Assembly (NCBI RefSeq): GCF_000725885.1
Contig: NZ_JODR01000017.1
Location: 1 to 64,000, forward strand
DNA length: 64,000 bases
From: Streptomyces albus subsp. albus
Lineage (GTDB): Bacteria > Actinomycetota > Actinomycetes > Streptomycetales > Streptomycetaceae
Reading direction: 5' to 3'
A program made the translations under genes and the position numbers. Shown one piece after another: positions 42,241 to 51,002 of the stretch. Within the stretch, counting starts at the first letter, position 1, and each line of letters starts with the position of its first letter. The notes under the pieces are model-generated. The model did no database searches. It had not been told where the DNA came from and saw nothing but the letters and a program-made list of their open reading frames with translations.

Positions 42241-42396
42241 GTGAGGCCGACCAGGCGAGACGGGGCAAGCCGCAGGAAGCGAGCCGGGCGGGACGGGCCG
42301 TATGAGGCGGACCACACCGTCGGCGGGCCGCGCCCGGAGGCCCCACGGGCCCGTACCGCACATCCCGTCGTCCCCCGGGGTGCGCTTCCACGTTAA

Positions 42397-42435
42397 AGAC
42401 CGCGGCCCCCTTGGTGACCAAGGGGGCCGCGGTCT
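42397..42435 (-). terminator. Terminator of tRNA-Lys copy 2
   Basis: Inverted repeat 42397-42415 with 42417-42435 (AGACCGCGGCCCCCTTGG and complement), downstream of the minus-strand tRNA. On the minus strand it is followed by CTTTAACG. Confidence 0.85.
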
Positions 42436-42439
42436 GCTG

Positions 42440-42513
42440 TACGCCGCCAGGGACTCGAACCCCGGACCCGCTGATTAAGAGTCAGCTGCTCTAACCAACT
42501 GAGCTAGCGGCGC
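42440..42513 (-). tRNA. tRNA-Lys (CTT anticodon), copy 2
   Basis: The reverse complement folds as tRNA-Lys with anticodon loop CTCTTAA. It differs from copy 1 (25940-26013) only at the last acceptor position: GCGGCGT instead of GCGGCGC, giving a G1-U72 wobble. Discriminator A. Orientation is opposite to copy 1. Confidence 0.95.
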
Positions 42514-42619
42514 CCGTCTGCCGTTTCCGGCTGACGACAGAAATACTACCCCCTCCTGAGGGGTGCTCGGGACCACCTGCCGGGGCCGCCGCACCCGGTC
42601 ACCGGCTGTGTACGCGGCG

Positions 42620-43630
42620 TCAGACCGGCAGGCTCAGTCCGGGCTGCCGGCGGCGCAGCGAGCCGGCCATCAGGAACAGCGCACCGGCCAGCGCCCAGGC
42701 CCCCATCACCAGCAGCGGGGTGGTGAGGCCGTGGCCGGAGAAGTAGACGATGTTGCGTACGGCGGTGGTCCCGGCGCCGGTGGGGATCCACTCGCCGATG
42801 GCCCGCCAGAACGGCGGGATCAGATGCGACTGGAAGGCGCCGCCCGCGCTCGGGTTGCCCAGGACGACGAAGATGACCACGGCGATCCCGATGCCGACGA
42901 TCCCGCAGAAGGCCTCCAGCGCCATCGTGACGGCGGCCGTGCCGAAGACCAGCAGCGCGCCGAGCCACCACAGCTCCACGAAGTGTCCGGGCAGGGCGTC
43001 CAGCACCGGGTCGACGATGATCGCGCCGCCCAGCCCGGAGAGCACCGAGTAGACCGCCACCCCCGCCAGCCGCAGGGCTCCCACCGCCGGCCGGTCCGGC
43101 CGGGTGCCGGCCACCACCCCCAGCAGGGAGGCCAGCAGATAGCCGCCGACCAGCCAGCCCACGATCAGGTAGAAGGCGGTCAGGCTCTCGTAGTCGCGTT
43201 TGCCCGCGGGGGTGACGTCCACCACCTTCACCTGGCGGCCCTGGTCGGCGGCCACGCCCTCGGCGATCCGGCGCAGCGCCTGGGCCTGCGGGCCGCCGGC
43301 GGCGGAGGCGGTCAGCAGGGTGTCCTGGCGGCCCCGCGGATTCATCAGATAGGCGCCTTCGGCGTCGCGCCGCTCGATGCGGTCGCGGGCCGTCCGCTCG
43401 TCCTTGACGACGGTGGGGTCGAGCGGGTGGCCGGGCAGGTTGTCGAGCCGCTCGGCGGCCTGCTGCGGCGCGACGACGGCGACGGGGATGCCCTGCGGTT
43501 CGGGATGGTGGAAGGAGCCGATGTAGGAGAGCAGGAAGCCCAGTTGGACCAGGAGCACGCCGACGACGAGCGCGAGGGTCCCGGGGGTGAGCGCGCCGCG
43601 GGCTCCGGCGCCGGAGGTGGCGTTGTGCAT
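42620..43630 (-). CDS. Multi-pass membrane protein of ABC-2 / YhgE-Pip type
   Basis: A 336-aa integral membrane protein. TM1 (LALVVGVLLVQLGFLLSYIG) is followed by an extracytoplasmic domain of about 140 residues (VAVVAPQQAAERL, DAEGAYLMNP, RIAEGVAADQGRQVKVVDV). Five or six TM segments follow (SLTAFYLIVGWLVGGYLLASL, GAIIVDPVLDALPGH, IGIAVVIFVVLGNPSAGGAF, PLLVMGAWALAGALFLMAG). This layout matches DUF3533/ABC-2-type permease relatives; some act in export with an ATPase, but none is encoded beside it. Start ATG 43630 has only a weak ribosome binding site. It is convergent with tRNA-Lys copy 2. Confidence 0.82.
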   Translation of the reverse strand: MHNATSGAGARGALTPGTLALVVGVLLVQLGFLLSYIGSFHHPEPQGIPVAVVAPQQAAERLDNLPGHPLDPTVVKDERTARDRIERRDAEGAYLMNPRGRQDTLLTASAAGGPQAQALRRIAEGVAADQGRQVKVVDVTPAGKRDYESLTAFYLIVGWLVGGYLLASLLGVVAGTRPDRPAVGALRLAGVAVYSVLSGLGGAIIVDPVLDALPGHFVELWWLGALLVFGTAAVTMALEAFCGIVGIGIAVVIFVVLGNPSAGGAFQSHLIPPFWRAIGEWIPTGAGTTAVRNIVYFSGHGLTTPLLVMGAWALAGALFLMAGSLRRRQPGLSLPV

Positions 43631-43792
43631 GGCCCCAATCCCTTGTGGATGTCCGGACGGGCAGGGTGCCCATGGTGTGGATCTCCCATCCATACCGCAT
43701 CGTCCGGTTCATCCCCCGCTGTCGGGGCTCCGGCGTGCCGTGGCGGGCCCGGCGCGTGGCGGACGGGCCGGGTGTGGGCGAGACTTCGCCCC

Positions 43793-44914
43793 ATGCCCCC
43801 GTTGCTGACGCGTCCGGCGCTCACCCGCGCCCTGCTCGCCCGCCAGTTCCTCCTCGAACGGACCCGGATGCCCGTACGGAATGCCGTCGAGCATCTGGTC
43901 GGCCTCCAGGCGCAGGCGCCGAAGCCGCCCTACTTCGCCCTGTGGAGCCGGCTGGACGGCTTCGAGGCACAGGAGCTGTCGCTGCTGCTGCAATCCCGCG
44001 AGCTGGTGCGGCTGAGCGTGATGCGGGGCACCGTGCACCTGGTCGGCGAACGGGACGCGCTGTGGCTGCGGGCGCTCACCCAGCCGCTGCACGAGAGCAT
44101 GCTGCGCCGCACGTACGCCAAGCGGCTGGGCGGCGAGGACCCGTGGCGGGTGGCGGAGGCGGCGCGTGAGCTGCTGGCCGCCGAGCCGCTGACGACCGCA
44201 CAGCTCGGCGTCCGTCTCCAGGAGCGCTGGCCGCATCTGGAGGCGCGGGCGCTGGCGATGACCGCGCGCTATCTGCTGGCGCTGGTGCAGTTGCCGCCGC
44301 GCGGGCTGTGGGGGCGGTCCGGGCAGCCGGTGGTGGACACCGTCGAGAGGTGGCTGGGGCGTCCGCCGACGCGCGAGGCCCGGGTGGAGACGATGGTGCT
44401 GCGTTATCTGGGCGCGTCCGGGCCCGCCTCCGTGCAGGACGCGCAGACCTGGTCCGGGCTCACCCGGCTCGGCGAGGTGCTGGAGCGGCTGCGGCCCCAG
44501 CTGCGGGTCTTCAAAGACGAGGCGGGGCGCGAGCTGTTCGACCTGCCCGAGGCGCCGCGCCCCGACGCCGAACTCCTGCTGCCGGTGCGCTTCCTGGCCG
44601 AGTACGACAATCTCGTCCTCTCGCACGCCGACCGCTCCCGCGTGCTGGACGAGCCCGTCCGACGGCACCTGGCCACCAGGAACGGCCAGGTGCCGGGGAC
44701 CTTCCTGGTGGACGGGCGGGTGCGCGGCATCTGGAAGGCGGACACCACGCGGCGGACGGCGGTCTTGACCCTCACCCCGTTCGGGCCGCTGCCCGAGGCG
44801 GCGACGGCGGCGCTGGCCGAGGAGGGGCAGCGGCTGCTGGCCTTCGCCACCGACGGGCGTCCGGGGCCGCACACGGTCACCTTTGCGGCGCCTGTCGCGG
44901 CCGGTTCCGCGTAG
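43793..44914 (+). CDS. AlkZ-like (HTH_42) winged-helix DNA glycosylase family protein
   Basis: A 373-aa protein of the HTH_42 superfamily, which includes AlkZ (azinomycin resistance) and E. coli YcaQ/AlkX, glycosylases that unhook DNA interstrand crosslinks. The family's catalytic Q-x-Q motif is seen as Q39-A40-Q41 in GLQAQAPKPPY, the same place as Q37/Q39 in AlkZ. Tandem winged-helix regions follow (LLLQSRELVRLSVMRGTVH, LTTAQLGVRLQERWPH, SVQDAQTWSGL) and a beta-rich C-terminus (DGRVRGIWKADTTRRTAVLTL). ATG 43793 chosen. It is divergent from the membrane protein. No secondary-metabolite cluster for a crosslinker is visible here, so a general repair role is more likely. Confidence 0.85.
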   Translation: MPPLLTRPALTRALLARQFLLERTRMPVRNAVEHLVGLQAQAPKPPYFALWSRLDGFEAQELSLLLQSRELVRLSVMRGTVHLVGERDALWLRALTQPLHESMLRRTYAKRLGGEDPWRVAEAARELLAAEPLTTAQLGVRLQERWPHLEARALAMTARYLLALVQLPPRGLWGRSGQPVVDTVERWLGRPPTREARVETMVLRYLGASGPASVQDAQTWSGLTRLGEVLERLRPQLRVFKDEAGRELFDLPEAPRPDAELLLPVRFLAEYDNLVLSHADRSRVLDEPVRRHLATRNGQVPGTFLVDGRVRGIWKADTTRRTAVLTLTPFGPLPEAATAALAEEGQRLLAFATDGRPGPHTVTFAAPVAAGSA

Positions 44915-45314
44915 CCGACCGCCGCCGCGCGGCGTGGCCGTTTTCGATCATTTCGGGATCACGTGTGAACGGCCGCGTTCGATCGCGGAGAACCCCACCA
45001 CGCGACGGCCACGATTCGATGACTCGTCCATCACATCCGGCGCCGCCATAACGCCCCAACAGCGCCAAACCGCCCCTTCCGGCCTTGCGTTCGTGTGAGA
45101 AGTCAGACAATCTGACGTGCGGTTATCGATCGGTCCGCACAGCGCCGGGGGAGCGCGGCGGCTCGCACGCATGATCGGACCATCACAGCGGAACCGCCAC
45201 CCGGCCCGGAGCAGTCCTCTGCCCGCGGCCGGAGTATGCCGCGCCCGGACCGGGGGACCGAGGACGCGGGCCAGCACGAGGCACGCAGCGCGCTGCGTGC
45301 GGGGGGAAGGTCTC
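44915..45314. other. Upstream region of the cslA-glxA operon
   Basis: About 400 bases without a credible gene. It contains an AT-richer patch (44940-44965), a perfect inverted repeat at 45102-45116 (listed separately) and a ribosome binding site GGGGAAGG just before cslA. Confidence 0.5.
45102..45116. promoter_or_regulatory. Inverted repeat upstream of cslA, candidate operator
   Basis: GTCAGACAATCTGAC, two perfect 6-bp arms with a 3-base spacer, 199 bases before the cslA ATG. The spacing and sequence resemble sites of GntR/FadR-type repressors; no such gene is adjacent. Confidence 0.4.
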
Positions 45315-47267
45315 ATGACGACGCCGCCGATGGGTGCCCGGCAGCCGCAGTCAGCGCCACCGGAGGGCCAGGACCCGACGCAGACGACCCGGCTGCGCGT
45401 CATCAGACCGCCCCGCGCCCCCTCCCCGCACCCCTGGGAGCGGCGCGCGCCGCGCTACGACTACGAGCACTACAGCCGGCTGGCCGGCCCCCTCACCCAG
45501 CCCGATCCCGGCCGCCCCTACCGGGTGCGCTACCGCAGCCTGCTCGCCGACGAGCCGCACCGCTTCCGGGCCGCCTTCCTGCTGTGCCTGGCGCCGCTGC
45601 TGTCCGCCGGGCTGCTGGTGTGGCTGATGCAGCCGGCGCACTGGACCCGCCGCGACGCGGGCGAGGTCTCCGACCTGGTGCTCAAGCTGGACGTCGTCAT
45701 GCTCGTCTCCATCGGGCTGATCGAGCTGTTCCGCACCCTGAACGTCATATCCAACGCCCACGCCACCCTCGTGGCCCGCGACCCGATACCCGTGGTGCCC
45801 GAGGCCGGCACCCGCGTCGCCTTCCTCACCTCGTTCGTGCCCGGCAAGGAGCCGATCGAGATGGTCACCAAGACCCTGGAGGCGGCCGTACGGGTACGGC
45901 ACCGCGGCACCATGCACGTATGGCTGCTCGACGAGGGCGACGACCCCGAGGTCAAGGAGGTCTGCCGCCGGCTGGGGGTGCACCACTTCTCCCGCAAGGG
46001 CGTGGCCAAGTGGAACACCAAGAAGGGCGCCTTCCGCGCCAAAACGAAGCACGGCAACTACAACGCCTGGCTCGACGCGCACGGTGACGACTACGACTTC
46101 TTCGCCGGCGTGGACACCGACCACGTGCCGCTCCCCAACTACCTGGAGCGGATGCTGGGCTACTTCCGGGACCCGGACGTGGGTTTCGTCATCGGCCCCC
46201 AGGTCTACGGCAACTACGACAACTTCGTCACCAAGGCGGCCGAGAGCCAGCAGTTCCTCTTCCACGCCCTGATCCAGCGCGCCGGCAACCGCTACGACGC
46301 GCCGATGTTCGTCGGCACCAGCAACGCGGTGCGCATCACGGCCCTCAAGTCCATCGGCGGCCTCTACGACTCGATCACCGAGGACATGGCCACCGGGTTC
46401 GAGATGCACCGCCACCGCAACCCGGCCACCGGCAACAAATGGCGCTCGGTCTACACCCCCGACGTGCTGGCCGTCGGCGAGGGACCCAACGCGTGGACGG
46501 ACTTCTTCACCCAGCAACTGCGCTGGTCGCGGGGGACGTTCGAGACGATCCTGGGCCAGTACTGGCGCGGCTTCGGCACCATGCCGCTCGGCAAGTTCTT
46601 CAACTACACCATGCTGATGATCTTCTACCCGATCTCGGCGCTCAACTGGATCCTCGCCGCCCTCTCCTGCGCCCTCTTCCTGGGCATGGGCGCCTCCGGC
46701 GTACAGATCGACCCCGCGGTGTGGATGGCGCTGTACGGCAACGCCACCGCCCTCCAGATCGGGCTGTACCTGTGGAACCGGCGGCACAACGTCTCCCCGC
46801 ACGAGCCGGAGGGGTCCGGCGGGCTGGCGGGCATGCTGATGTCCGCGCTGTCCGCGCCGATCTACGCCCGCTCCCTCCTCGACACCGTGCTGCGCCGCAA
46901 GAGCAAGTTCGTGGTCACGCCCAAGGGCGACTCGGCCAGTCCGGACACGCTGTTCGGCACCTTCCGCATCCATCTGTTCTTCATCGCGGTGTTCGGCGGC
47001 TCCTTCGTCGGCTCGCTGTTCCTGGGGCACGACCATCCGGCGATGCTCACCTGGGCCGGGCTCGCCCTGCTGATCACGGCGGCGCCGATCATCGGCTGGC
47101 GCGTCACCGTCCGGGCGGAGAAGAAGCGGCGCCGCTCACGCCGGCGCGCACGGCGCGCGGACGGGGCGCAGGCCCCCGCGCCCGCCCCGGTCGCGGGTCC
47201 GGCCCCGCTGCCCGCCCACTCCCCTGACCAACACGTGCACCTCTCCTTTGGGGGACGCGAAGGATGA
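45315..47267 (+). CDS. cslA: CslA, cellulose-synthase-like beta-glycosyltransferase (GT2)
   Basis: A 650-aa inner-membrane glycan synthase that makes a beta-linked glucan at hyphal tips. The N-terminal tail precedes two TM segments (about 88-110 and 122-145). The GT2 domain has the metal motif GVDTDHVPLP (D-x-D), TEDMATGFE (catalytic T-E-D) and QQLRWSRGTFE (Q-x2-R-W). C-terminal TM segments (MLMIFYPISALNWILAALSCALF and others) form the translocation channel. The basic tail RRRSRRRARR is cytosolic. ATG 45315 with GGGGAAGG. The stop overlaps glxA (ATGA), so the two are translationally coupled. In S. coelicolor the tip-localised CslA partners DivIVA and GlxA (SCO2836/2837). Confidence 0.96.
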   Translation: MTTPPMGARQPQSAPPEGQDPTQTTRLRVIRPPRAPSPHPWERRAPRYDYEHYSRLAGPLTQPDPGRPYRVRYRSLLADEPHRFRAAFLLCLAPLLSAGLLVWLMQPAHWTRRDAGEVSDLVLKLDVVMLVSIGLIELFRTLNVISNAHATLVARDPIPVVPEAGTRVAFLTSFVPGKEPIEMVTKTLEAAVRVRHRGTMHVWLLDEGDDPEVKEVCRRLGVHHFSRKGVAKWNTKKGAFRAKTKHGNYNAWLDAHGDDYDFFAGVDTDHVPLPNYLERMLGYFRDPDVGFVIGPQVYGNYDNFVTKAAESQQFLFHALIQRAGNRYDAPMFVGTSNAVRITALKSIGGLYDSITEDMATGFEMHRHRNPATGNKWRSVYTPDVLAVGEGPNAWTDFFTQQLRWSRGTFETILGQYWRGFGTMPLGKFFNYTMLMIFYPISALNWILAALSCALFLGMGASGVQIDPAVWMALYGNATALQIGLYLWNRRHNVSPHEPEGSGGLAGMLMSALSAPIYARSLLDTVLRRKSKFVVTPKGDSASPDTLFGTFRIHLFFIAVFGGSFVGSLFLGHDHPAMLTWAGLALLITAAPIIGWRVTVRAEKKRRRSRRRARRADGAQAPAPAPVAGPAPLPAHSPDQHVHLSFGGREG

Positions 47268-49303
47268 CCCGAACGATGAACACCCGGTCGAGTCGCCGGC
47301 GGGCCCGCCGCCGCTCCAGGAACCGCCGCGTCAAACGGCTGACGATCGGCACGGTGGTCGTGGTCGCGATAGCCGGCTTCAACGGCCCGGCGCTGTACGG
47401 CTTCGCCTCCGAGACGTACCACACCTACGAGATCAACCGGCCCGAGTACAAGGCGGCCAAGGGGCACTGGCAGATCGTCGACATCCCCGAGAAGTACCGC
47501 ATCAACACCATCCACGCCGCGCTGCTGCACACCGGCAAGGTGCTGCTGGTGGCCGGCTCGGGCAACGACGCGAAGAACTTCCGGGCCAAGACGTTCCGCA
47601 CCGTGCTGTGGGACCCGGCCAAGAACACCTTCAAGAACATCCCCACCCCCAACGACCTGTTCTGCTCCGGGCACAACCAGCTCCCCGACGGCAAGCTCCT
47701 GGTCGCCGGCGGTACCCAGCGGTACGAGACGCTCAAGGGCGATGTGAAGAAGGCCGGCGGGCTGATGCTCGTCTACAACGAGAACCCCGACCGGGCGAAG
47801 ATGCTGCCCAAGGGCACCCGGTTCACCGGCCGCGAGAACGGCCGGACGTTCATCGCGCAGAGCGCCGTCAACCTGCCGCCCGCCAAGAAGATCAAGGACC
47901 CCGAGACCGGCAAGGTCACCACCAGCGCCAGCGTCTCCCGCGTCTACGCCGAGGCAGCGCGGGAGGGCCGCAAGTACCAGACCGGCACCCAGGACCAGTA
48001 CCGGGTGAGCGGACTGACGGGGTCCTGGAAGCACGACGTCTACGGCATCGCGCAGAAGATGTCGTTCGACAAGAAGGACTTCCAGGGCATCAAGGACGCC
48101 TACGAGTTCGACCCGGTCGCCGAGCGGTACATCACCGTCGATCCCATGCACGAGGCCCGCTGGTACCCCACGCAGGTCACCCTCCAGGACGGGCGGGTGC
48201 TGACCGTCTCGGGGCTGGACGAGATCGGGCAGGTCGTCCCCGGCAAGAACGAGATCTACGACCCGGAGACGAAGAAGTGGCGCTACCTGCCGAAGAAGCG
48301 CTTCTTCCCCACCTACCCCGGGCTGCACCTGATCGGGGAGAACCGCCTCTTCTACAGCGGCACCACCGCCGGCTACGGCCCCGCCGACAAGGGGCGCACC
48401 CCCGGCATCTGGAACATCGAGACCAACAAGTTCACCCCCGTCCCCGGCATGAGCGACCCGGACGTGCTGGAGACGGCGATGTCCGTGCCGCTGCCGCCCA
48501 CCCAGTCGCGGAAGTTCATGGTGCAGGGCGGGGGCGGCGTCGGCGAGTCGCCCAAGTCCACCGACCGCACCCGCATCGTGGACCTCAGCTCCGACGAACC
48601 CCGCTTCCAGGACGGCCCCCGGCTCTACGAGAAGGTCCGCTATCCGACCAGCGTGATCCTGCCCGACGACACCGTGCTGACCACCAACGGCTCGGCGCAG
48701 TACCGCGGCAAGAGCGACAGCAACGTCCTCAAGGCCGGCATCTACCACCCGGACAGCAACCGCTACGAGGAGGCCGCCGCCCCGCTGGTCGGCCGCAACT
48801 ACCACTCCGGCGGGCTGCTGCTGCCCGACGGGCGCGTGATGACCTTCGGCTCCGACTCGCTCTACTCCGACAAGGCCAACACCAAGCCCGGCGTCTTCGA
48901 CCAGCGCATCGAGATCTACACCCCGCCCTACCTCAACAAGGGCAAGAAGCAGCCCGACCTGCAAGACGTCGGCGCCGCCCGCAAGACCGTCTCCCTGGGC
49001 GACACCGTCCGCTTCCGGAGCGAGGACGCCTCCTCCCTCAAGAAGCTGCGGCTGGTGCGGCCCGGCTCCTTCACCCACGTCACCAACGTCGAGCAGTCGT
49101 CGGTGGAGCTGCCGCTGCGCGCCTCGGAGGACGGCACGCTCACGACGAGCGTGCCGGACGACCCCTCGCTGGTCACGCCCGGCTGGTGGATGGTCTTCGC
49201 GGTGGACGCGGACGGCATCCCCTCCGAGGCCCGCTGGCTGAAGGTGGAGGTCGATCCGCGGGCCGCGCACACCACCGTCACCCGCGGGGACCCGGACGAG
49301 TGA
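47264..49303 (+). CDS. glxA: GlxA, membrane-anchored copper radical oxidase
   Basis: A 679-aa galactose-oxidase-like enzyme, needed for correct deposition of the CslA glycan. One anchor segment (VKRLTIGTVVVVAIAGFNGPALYG, about 22-42) is followed by a Kelch-type propeller. The Cys of the Tyr-Cys cofactor is in NDLFCSGHNQLPDGKLLVAGG; the radical-site Trp lies in HEARWYPTQVTLQDG; the His ligands are in VGRNYHSGGLLLPDG and SFTHVTNVEQ. These match S. lividans GlxA in arrangement. The C-terminal domain is an E-set type (VTPGWWMVFAVDADGIPSEARWL). ATG 47264 overlaps cslA by four bases. Confidence 0.95.
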   Translation: MTRTMNTRSSRRRARRRSRNRRVKRLTIGTVVVVAIAGFNGPALYGFASETYHTYEINRPEYKAAKGHWQIVDIPEKYRINTIHAALLHTGKVLLVAGSGNDAKNFRAKTFRTVLWDPAKNTFKNIPTPNDLFCSGHNQLPDGKLLVAGGTQRYETLKGDVKKAGGLMLVYNENPDRAKMLPKGTRFTGRENGRTFIAQSAVNLPPAKKIKDPETGKVTTSASVSRVYAEAAREGRKYQTGTQDQYRVSGLTGSWKHDVYGIAQKMSFDKKDFQGIKDAYEFDPVAERYITVDPMHEARWYPTQVTLQDGRVLTVSGLDEIGQVVPGKNEIYDPETKKWRYLPKKRFFPTYPGLHLIGENRLFYSGTTAGYGPADKGRTPGIWNIETNKFTPVPGMSDPDVLETAMSVPLPPTQSRKFMVQGGGGVGESPKSTDRTRIVDLSSDEPRFQDGPRLYEKVRYPTSVILPDDTVLTTNGSAQYRGKSDSNVLKAGIYHPDSNRYEEAAAPLVGRNYHSGGLLLPDGRVMTFGSDSLYSDKANTKPGVFDQRIEIYTPPYLNKGKKQPDLQDVGAARKTVSLGDTVRFRSEDASSLKKLRLVRPGSFTHVTNVEQSSVELPLRASEDGTLTTSVPDDPSLVTPGWWMVFAVDADGIPSEARWLKVEVDPRAAHTTVTRGDPDE

Positions 49304-49363
49304 GCACCGGGCCGCCCCGTCCCCTGCCGCCCGCCGCGGACACGGGACGGGAGCGGCCCGGGG

Positions 49364-50419
49364 TCAGCCGCCGGCGCGCCGGGCCAGATCCAGCGCGTAG
49401 GAGGGCCACCAGTGACCGGCGCGGGGGCCGCCGCGGCACTCGCCGTCCGACTCGCCCGGCCGTTTGATCCACAGGTAAGCGTCGACCAGCCGGTGCCCGG
49501 TGCGCACCGTCGGCGCCTCGCCCAGCGCCCGGCCCGGCGGGTTGCACCACGCCTGGCCGCCGCCCCCGGAGGCGGGCCCGTTGCCGTTGCGGCTGGTGTC
49601 GATGACGAACGGCTTGTTGCCGACCTTCGGCGACAGCTCCTTGCCGTAGGCGATGTTCGAGGCGGTCGTCTGGTAGTTGGAGACGTTCAGCGAGAAGCCG
49701 TCGGCGCTCGCGATCCCGGACCGGCGCAGCGGCTCGACGAGCGCGCCCGCGTCGCGGATCCAGTCGGGGTTGCCCGCGTCCAGGTAGACCGTGGTGCGCG
49801 GCAGCCGTTTGAGGCGGGTGACGGCCTCGTCGAGCAGGCCGTAACGCTCCTCGGCGTCGGGCTGTTCCGCACAGTCCCCCGCCACGGCGTGGGCGACGGC
49901 GTCCGGTTCCACGATCACCGTGGCGGCCCGCCCGCCGATGCCTTCGGTGACCTCGCCCAGCCACTGCCGGTAGGCCGCCGCGTCCTGGGCACCGCCCTTG
50001 CTGTACTGGCCGCAGTCGCGGTGCGGCACGTTGTAGAGGACGAGCAGCGCGCTGCGGCCGGCCCCGGCCGCCGCCTTGGTGACGCGCTCGGTCCGGCCGC
50101 GCGGATCGTCGGGGCCGATCCAGGTGGCGGCCGGCTGCCGGGCGATCCGGTCCATGTGCGCGGCCCGCTCGCTGTCGCCGTCCGCGCGGTAGGCGGCTGC
50201 CTGGCGTGCCGCGTCGCTGCGCGGGTCCACCCAGTAGGGGGCCACCGCCTTGGGGCGCTGGCGCACGGTGGACGCGGCACCGGACGCGTCGTCGTCCCCG
50301 TCCTGCCCCGCCGAACAGCCGGCCAGCAGCATGGCGCCGGCCAGTGCGGCCGTCAGGCGCCGCGCGCTGCCGCGGGCCCGTCCCCCGTGCGGCGGCGGGC
50401 CGCCTCTCCTGCCGTACAT
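49364..50419 (-). CDS. GH6 endoglucanase-like lipoprotein (CslZ-type)
   Basis: A 351-aa extracytoplasmic lipoprotein: basic N-terminus, hydrophobic LTAALAGAMLLAGCSAG with lipobox LLAGC (Cys about 34). The GH6 domain covers about 60-345. Active-site elements are visible: VPHRDCGQYSKGGA (D-C-x-Q-Y), ATVIVEPDAV (E-P-D), PFVIDTSRNGNG and AYLWIKRPGESDG. All are typical of GH6 cellulases. Such an enzyme beside cslA/glxA (SCO2838 position) probably trims or processes the tip glucan or wall. RBS GGGAG lies just before ATG 50419. It is convergent with glxA. Confidence 0.93.
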   Translation of the reverse strand: MYGRRGGPPPHGGRARGSARRLTAALAGAMLLAGCSAGQDGDDDASGAASTVRQRPKAVAPYWVDPRSDAARQAAAYRADGDSERAAHMDRIARQPAATWIGPDDPRGRTERVTKAAAGAGRSALLVLYNVPHRDCGQYSKGGAQDAAAYRQWLGEVTEGIGGRAATVIVEPDAVAHAVAGDCAEQPDAEERYGLLDEAVTRLKRLPRTTVYLDAGNPDWIRDAGALVEPLRRSGIASADGFSLNVSNYQTTASNIAYGKELSPKVGNKPFVIDTSRNGNGPASGGGGQAWCNPPGRALGEAPTVRTGHRLVDAYLWIKRPGESDGECRGGPRAGHWWPSYALDLARRAGG

Positions 50420-50559
50420 CCACGCTCCCTCGGGTGTACTCCGCCGCGTCCGGGACCGGTTGCGGATGCGCGGCGGCACAGAGTGAGCGCTCATCGTGCC
50501 ACACGGCCGGTGCGCGGCCGGATCCGTACCGCCGCCCCCGGGGCGTTGTTGACAGTGCT

Positions 50560-50735
50560 CGGACAGGCTGGGAGCCTCCGGGACGGCACATTTCCCTGCC
50601 GAGGCGACAGAGCGCAGGAACCCGGTGCGAATCCGGGACGGTCCCGCCACTGTGACCGCACGGACGGCGACGTCCGCGCGGGAGTCAGGAACTGACCTGT
50701 CGCCCGACCACCGATGGGGCGTGGAAACCCCAGAA
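50560..50735 (+). promoter_or_regulatory. Cobalamin (B12) riboswitch
   Basis: The conserved B12-box core is present: GCAGGAACCCGGTGCGAATC at about 50613-50632, then CCGGGACGGTCCCGCCACTGTGA. Flanking stems and the AGTCAGGAACTGACCTG (P13-like) segment follow. It lies directly upstream of cbtB and ends near the cbtB ribosome binding site, so B12 binding should lower cbtBA expression. A -35-like TTGACA (50549-50554) precedes it. Confidence 0.93.
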
Positions 50736-50749
50736 GGAGGCACACGCGG

Positions 50750-50986
50750 ATGTCCCCGCACACCCCTGGCACGACCGCTCCCGGCGCCGCATCCCCCGGT
50801 GCCGCCGCCCATCCGGCGACGGTCAGGACCCGTGACTGGCTCGTCGTCGCGGCTGCCGCGATCGTCGCGCTGATCGCGCTGTACGCCGTCTTCGTCGACA
50901 ACGGCAACCTGATCCCGGCCACCGGCTCGTACCTGCACGAGTTCGCCCACGACGGACGCCATCTGTTCGGCGCCCCCTGCCACTGA
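50750..50986 (+). CDS. cbtB: CbtB, cobalt transporter small subunit
   Basis: A 78-aa membrane protein with one TM helix (WLVVAAAAIVALIALYAVFVDNG). The His-rich C-terminal motif (LHEFAHDGRHLFGAPCH) is characteristic of CbtB and probably binds cobalt at the entry of the CbtA channel. The N-terminus is Pro/Ala-rich and variable. ATG 50750 with AAGGAGG nine bases upstream. It is followed 16 bases later by cbtA and controlled by the B12 riboswitch. Confidence 0.94.
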   Translation: MSPHTPGTTAPGAASPGAAAHPATVRTRDWLVVAAAAIVALIALYAVFVDNGNLIPATGSYLHEFAHDGRHLFGAPCH

Positions 50987-51002
50987 CCGGGAGGCCGCAC
51001 CG

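Noticed and set aside
45117..45314. Longer CslA N-terminus
   Set aside because: The extra codons cover the candidate operator and read as Arg/Pro-rich non-coding sequence; GGGGAAGG supports ATG 45315.
46862..49270. 802-codon minus-strand open frame opposite cslA/glxA
   Set aside because: Antisense to two certain genes; composition (Val/Leu/Gly/Asp) is typical of codon-position artefacts.
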